From: Clostridium_AD sp050717515
Lineage (GTDB): Bacteria; Bacillota; Clostridia; Clostridiales; Clostridiaceae
Assembly: GCF_050717515.1 (NCBI RefSeq)
Contig: NZ_JBOITL010000023.1
Coordinates: 62,001-126,000, forward strand
DNA: 64,000 nt
Direction: 5' to 3'
The notes below the pieces were generated by a model. It worked only from the letters and a program-made list of their open reading frames with translations. It made no database searches and was not told the origin of the DNA. Made by a program: the position numbers and the translations under genes. Positions 62,920 through 64,000 of this stretch are shown here, piece by piece (position 1 is the first letter of the stretch; each line of letters begins with the position of its first letter).

Positions 62920-63597
62920 TTAGTTATCTTGCTTAAAGTTTGTTGTAAGGGTGAATGTTAAAGTTTTCATTTGAGTATCTGGTGGTGCATCTTTATCAAA
63001 ATGTATGATAATATACTTTTCCGCTGAACCATCTCCATTTAAGTCATCTGCTTTCTCTTCAGGAACATTTAAAGAGAAGTTACCCTTACCATTAGGTTCC
63101 ATCTTTAAATCACTTAATGACTCCTTTATCTCTGCATTAAAATCACTTGCAATATTTTCAAGATTTCCACTGATTTTTTTAGTTTCTTTATCAATTACGT
63201 TATCTCCATCTGCATCTATAGTAAGTCCAGCATCATAAGTCAAATAGGCTAACAGTTTTCTATCTCCATTAAACTCAACTTTGAAATCATCAAGCTTTAC
63301 CGGAATAGTTCCTGAGTTAATGCCCGTTACCCTAAATGCAGCCCAGGATCCTGGGTATAAATTGGTCAATGATACCTGAACAGTATGTGCTTTCTCACCA
63401 ATTATTTGTACACTTGAGTTTACATCTTCAGACCCACAAGCTGAAGGATATGTGTCATCCTCAACGAAATTAACATTAAATTCACCAGTTGCCACTGTAC
63501 CATTAATTACTAGATTATCATCCCATTTTGCATATCCGGCACCCATTAACATTAAAGATGTTACTAAAGCTATGGATATAACCCTTATTTTTTTCAT
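62920..63597 (-). CDS. SipW-dependent-type secreted protein (TasA/camelysin-like)
   Basis: 225 aa. The N-terminus MKKIRVISIALVTSLMLMG then AGYAKWDDNLVINGTVATG is the SipW-type signal and mature start seen in TasA/CalY-like proteins. The rest is beta-rich with an Asp-rich loop (DADGDNVIDKE) and a late one (DDLNGDGSAEKY), both Ca-binding-like. It ends TTNFKQDN, like the next gene upstream. TasA-like proteins form biofilm fibres; fibre formation here is an inference. AAGGAGG precedes the ATG. Confidence 0.82.
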   Translation of the reverse strand: MKKIRVISIALVTSLMLMGAGYAKWDDNLVINGTVATGEFNVNFVEDDTYPSACGSEDVNSSVQIIGEKAHTVQVSLTNLYPGSWAAFRVTGINSGTIPVKLDDFKVEFNGDRKLLAYLTYDAGLTIDADGDNVIDKETKKISGNLENIASDFNAEIKESLSDLKMEPNGKGNFSLNVPEEKADDLNGDGSAEKYIIIHFDKDAPPDTQMKTLTFTLTTNFKQDN

Positions 63598-63623
63598 TTC
63601 CTAGCACCTCCTTTACTAATTTC

Positions 63624-63655
63624 TAAAAAACAGGGCTAGGTAACCCTGTTTTTTA
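63624..63655 (-). terminator. Intra-cluster terminator or attenuator
   Basis: AAAAAACAGGG / CCCTGTTTTTT stem with 8-base loop between two minus-strand SipW-type genes. It may lower expression of the downstream genes or end the upstream one. Confidence 0.8.
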
Positions 63656-63666
63656 AGTTAATCTTA

Positions 63667-64000
63667 TTATTTAGTAAAGCCAATATTATGCTGTTTAAAG
63701 TTTATTGTCATTTTAAGCGTAGCTGTTACTTTTTCGCAATCCGTAATTTCTGGTGCAAGCCAGAAATTAATACAGTTGCTATCCTTAACAGCAGCATAAC
63801 CTTCTAATCCTTTGTATTTTGTAGCAACTTGCGCTCTACATTCATCTGGCATGTCAAAAGTTGCATAGTCGCCAGGTTCTAATTGTAAATTTATTCCTTT
63901 CAAATAGGTATTAAGAGTAGTTTCTAAGGTATTTAGTTTACAATAGAACCATCTAGCCTCTGTAGTATTAGCTATTTCCTTGCCATCTTGGCCATATAAC
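63667..64000 (-). CDS. SipW-type secreted protein, 3' part only
   Basis: The frame is open from the window edge to the stop at 63667 (111 codons). Visible sequence includes ANTTEARWFYCKLNT, LQLEPGDYATFDMP and ends TLKMTINFKQHNIGFTK. The end resembles that of the next gene (NFKQDN), so both belong to one family. The internal TTG at 63903 is unlikely to be the start because the frame stays open and in style beyond it. Confidence 0.7.
   Translation of the reverse strand, partial: LYGQDGKEIANTTEARWFYCKLNTLETTLNTYLKGINLQLEPGDYATFDMPDECRAQVATKYKGLEGYAAVKDSNCINFWLAPEITDCEKVTATLKMTINFKQHNIGFTK

Overview
The window is low-GC, Gram-positive, spore-forming clostridial chromosome, most likely Clostridium sensu stricto. 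Evidence: strong AGGAGG ribosome sites, frequent TTG/GTG starts, a GerS-like germination lipoprotein beside alr, a Tlp-like spore protein, a multidomain anaerobic flavodiiron protein, and the order uvrB-uvrA next to ftsEX-ctp. No tRNA, rRNA, CRISPR array, prophage or intact transposase is visible.

1-9.3 kb (minus strand): the start of a small membrane-anchored protein, then uvrA and uvrB behind a LexA box, secreted and membrane hypotheticals, an SH3b/NlpC-P60 hydrolase, a small plus-strand membrane peptide and a truncated Xre regulator. 9.8-14.2 kb: division locus ftsE-ftsX-ctp followed by a MinJ-like PDZ membrane protein. 14.5-21.8 kb: split transketolase, mazE/mazF, alr, gerS-like, acpS and two hypotheticals. 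22-27 kb: MoxR-DUF58-DUF4129 operon, a COG2426 membrane protein and DegV. 27-32 kb: flavodiiron/rubredoxin/NADH-oxidoreductase fusion, cell-wall amidase, Tlp-like protein, deoxynucleoside kinase. 32-42 kb: Cof phosphatase, a c-di-GMP pair (tandem HD-GYP; DISM-GAF-GGDEF), a 57-aa zinc-ribbon protein, a cytidylate-kinase-like protein, a ferritin-like protein, and a leucyl aminopeptidase with a Fur-like box. 43-50 kb: membrane MutS-like ATPase, MBL-fold lipoprotein, mgtE with a short upstream ORF and hairpin, VanZ-like protein, anion permease.

50.6-60.5 kb is an osmolyte-uptake island: a BusR-like (GntR + TrkA_C) regulator, an OpuA-type three-gene betaine transporter, then two tandem near-identical OpuC-type operons (ATPase-CBS + fused permease/binding protein). 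Each OpuC copy has the same promoter-overlapping dyad. A decayed 3' end of a second busR lies between the OpuA and OpuC genes, so the island grew by segmental duplication.

60.6-64 kb (minus strand): a surface-protein cluster with a DUF5305 membrane protein, a Pro/Thr-repeat protein with an LPXTG-like tail, and SipW-type (TasA/camelysin-like) secreted proteins, the last running off the window.

Intergenic DNA carries several dispersed structured repeats. The most striking is a ~240-bp multi-stem palindromic element (two full copies, one short form, one remnant) whose stems differ in sequence between copies but keep their pairing. There is also a ~120-bp palindrome in two copies and relics resembling IS200/IS605 ends.
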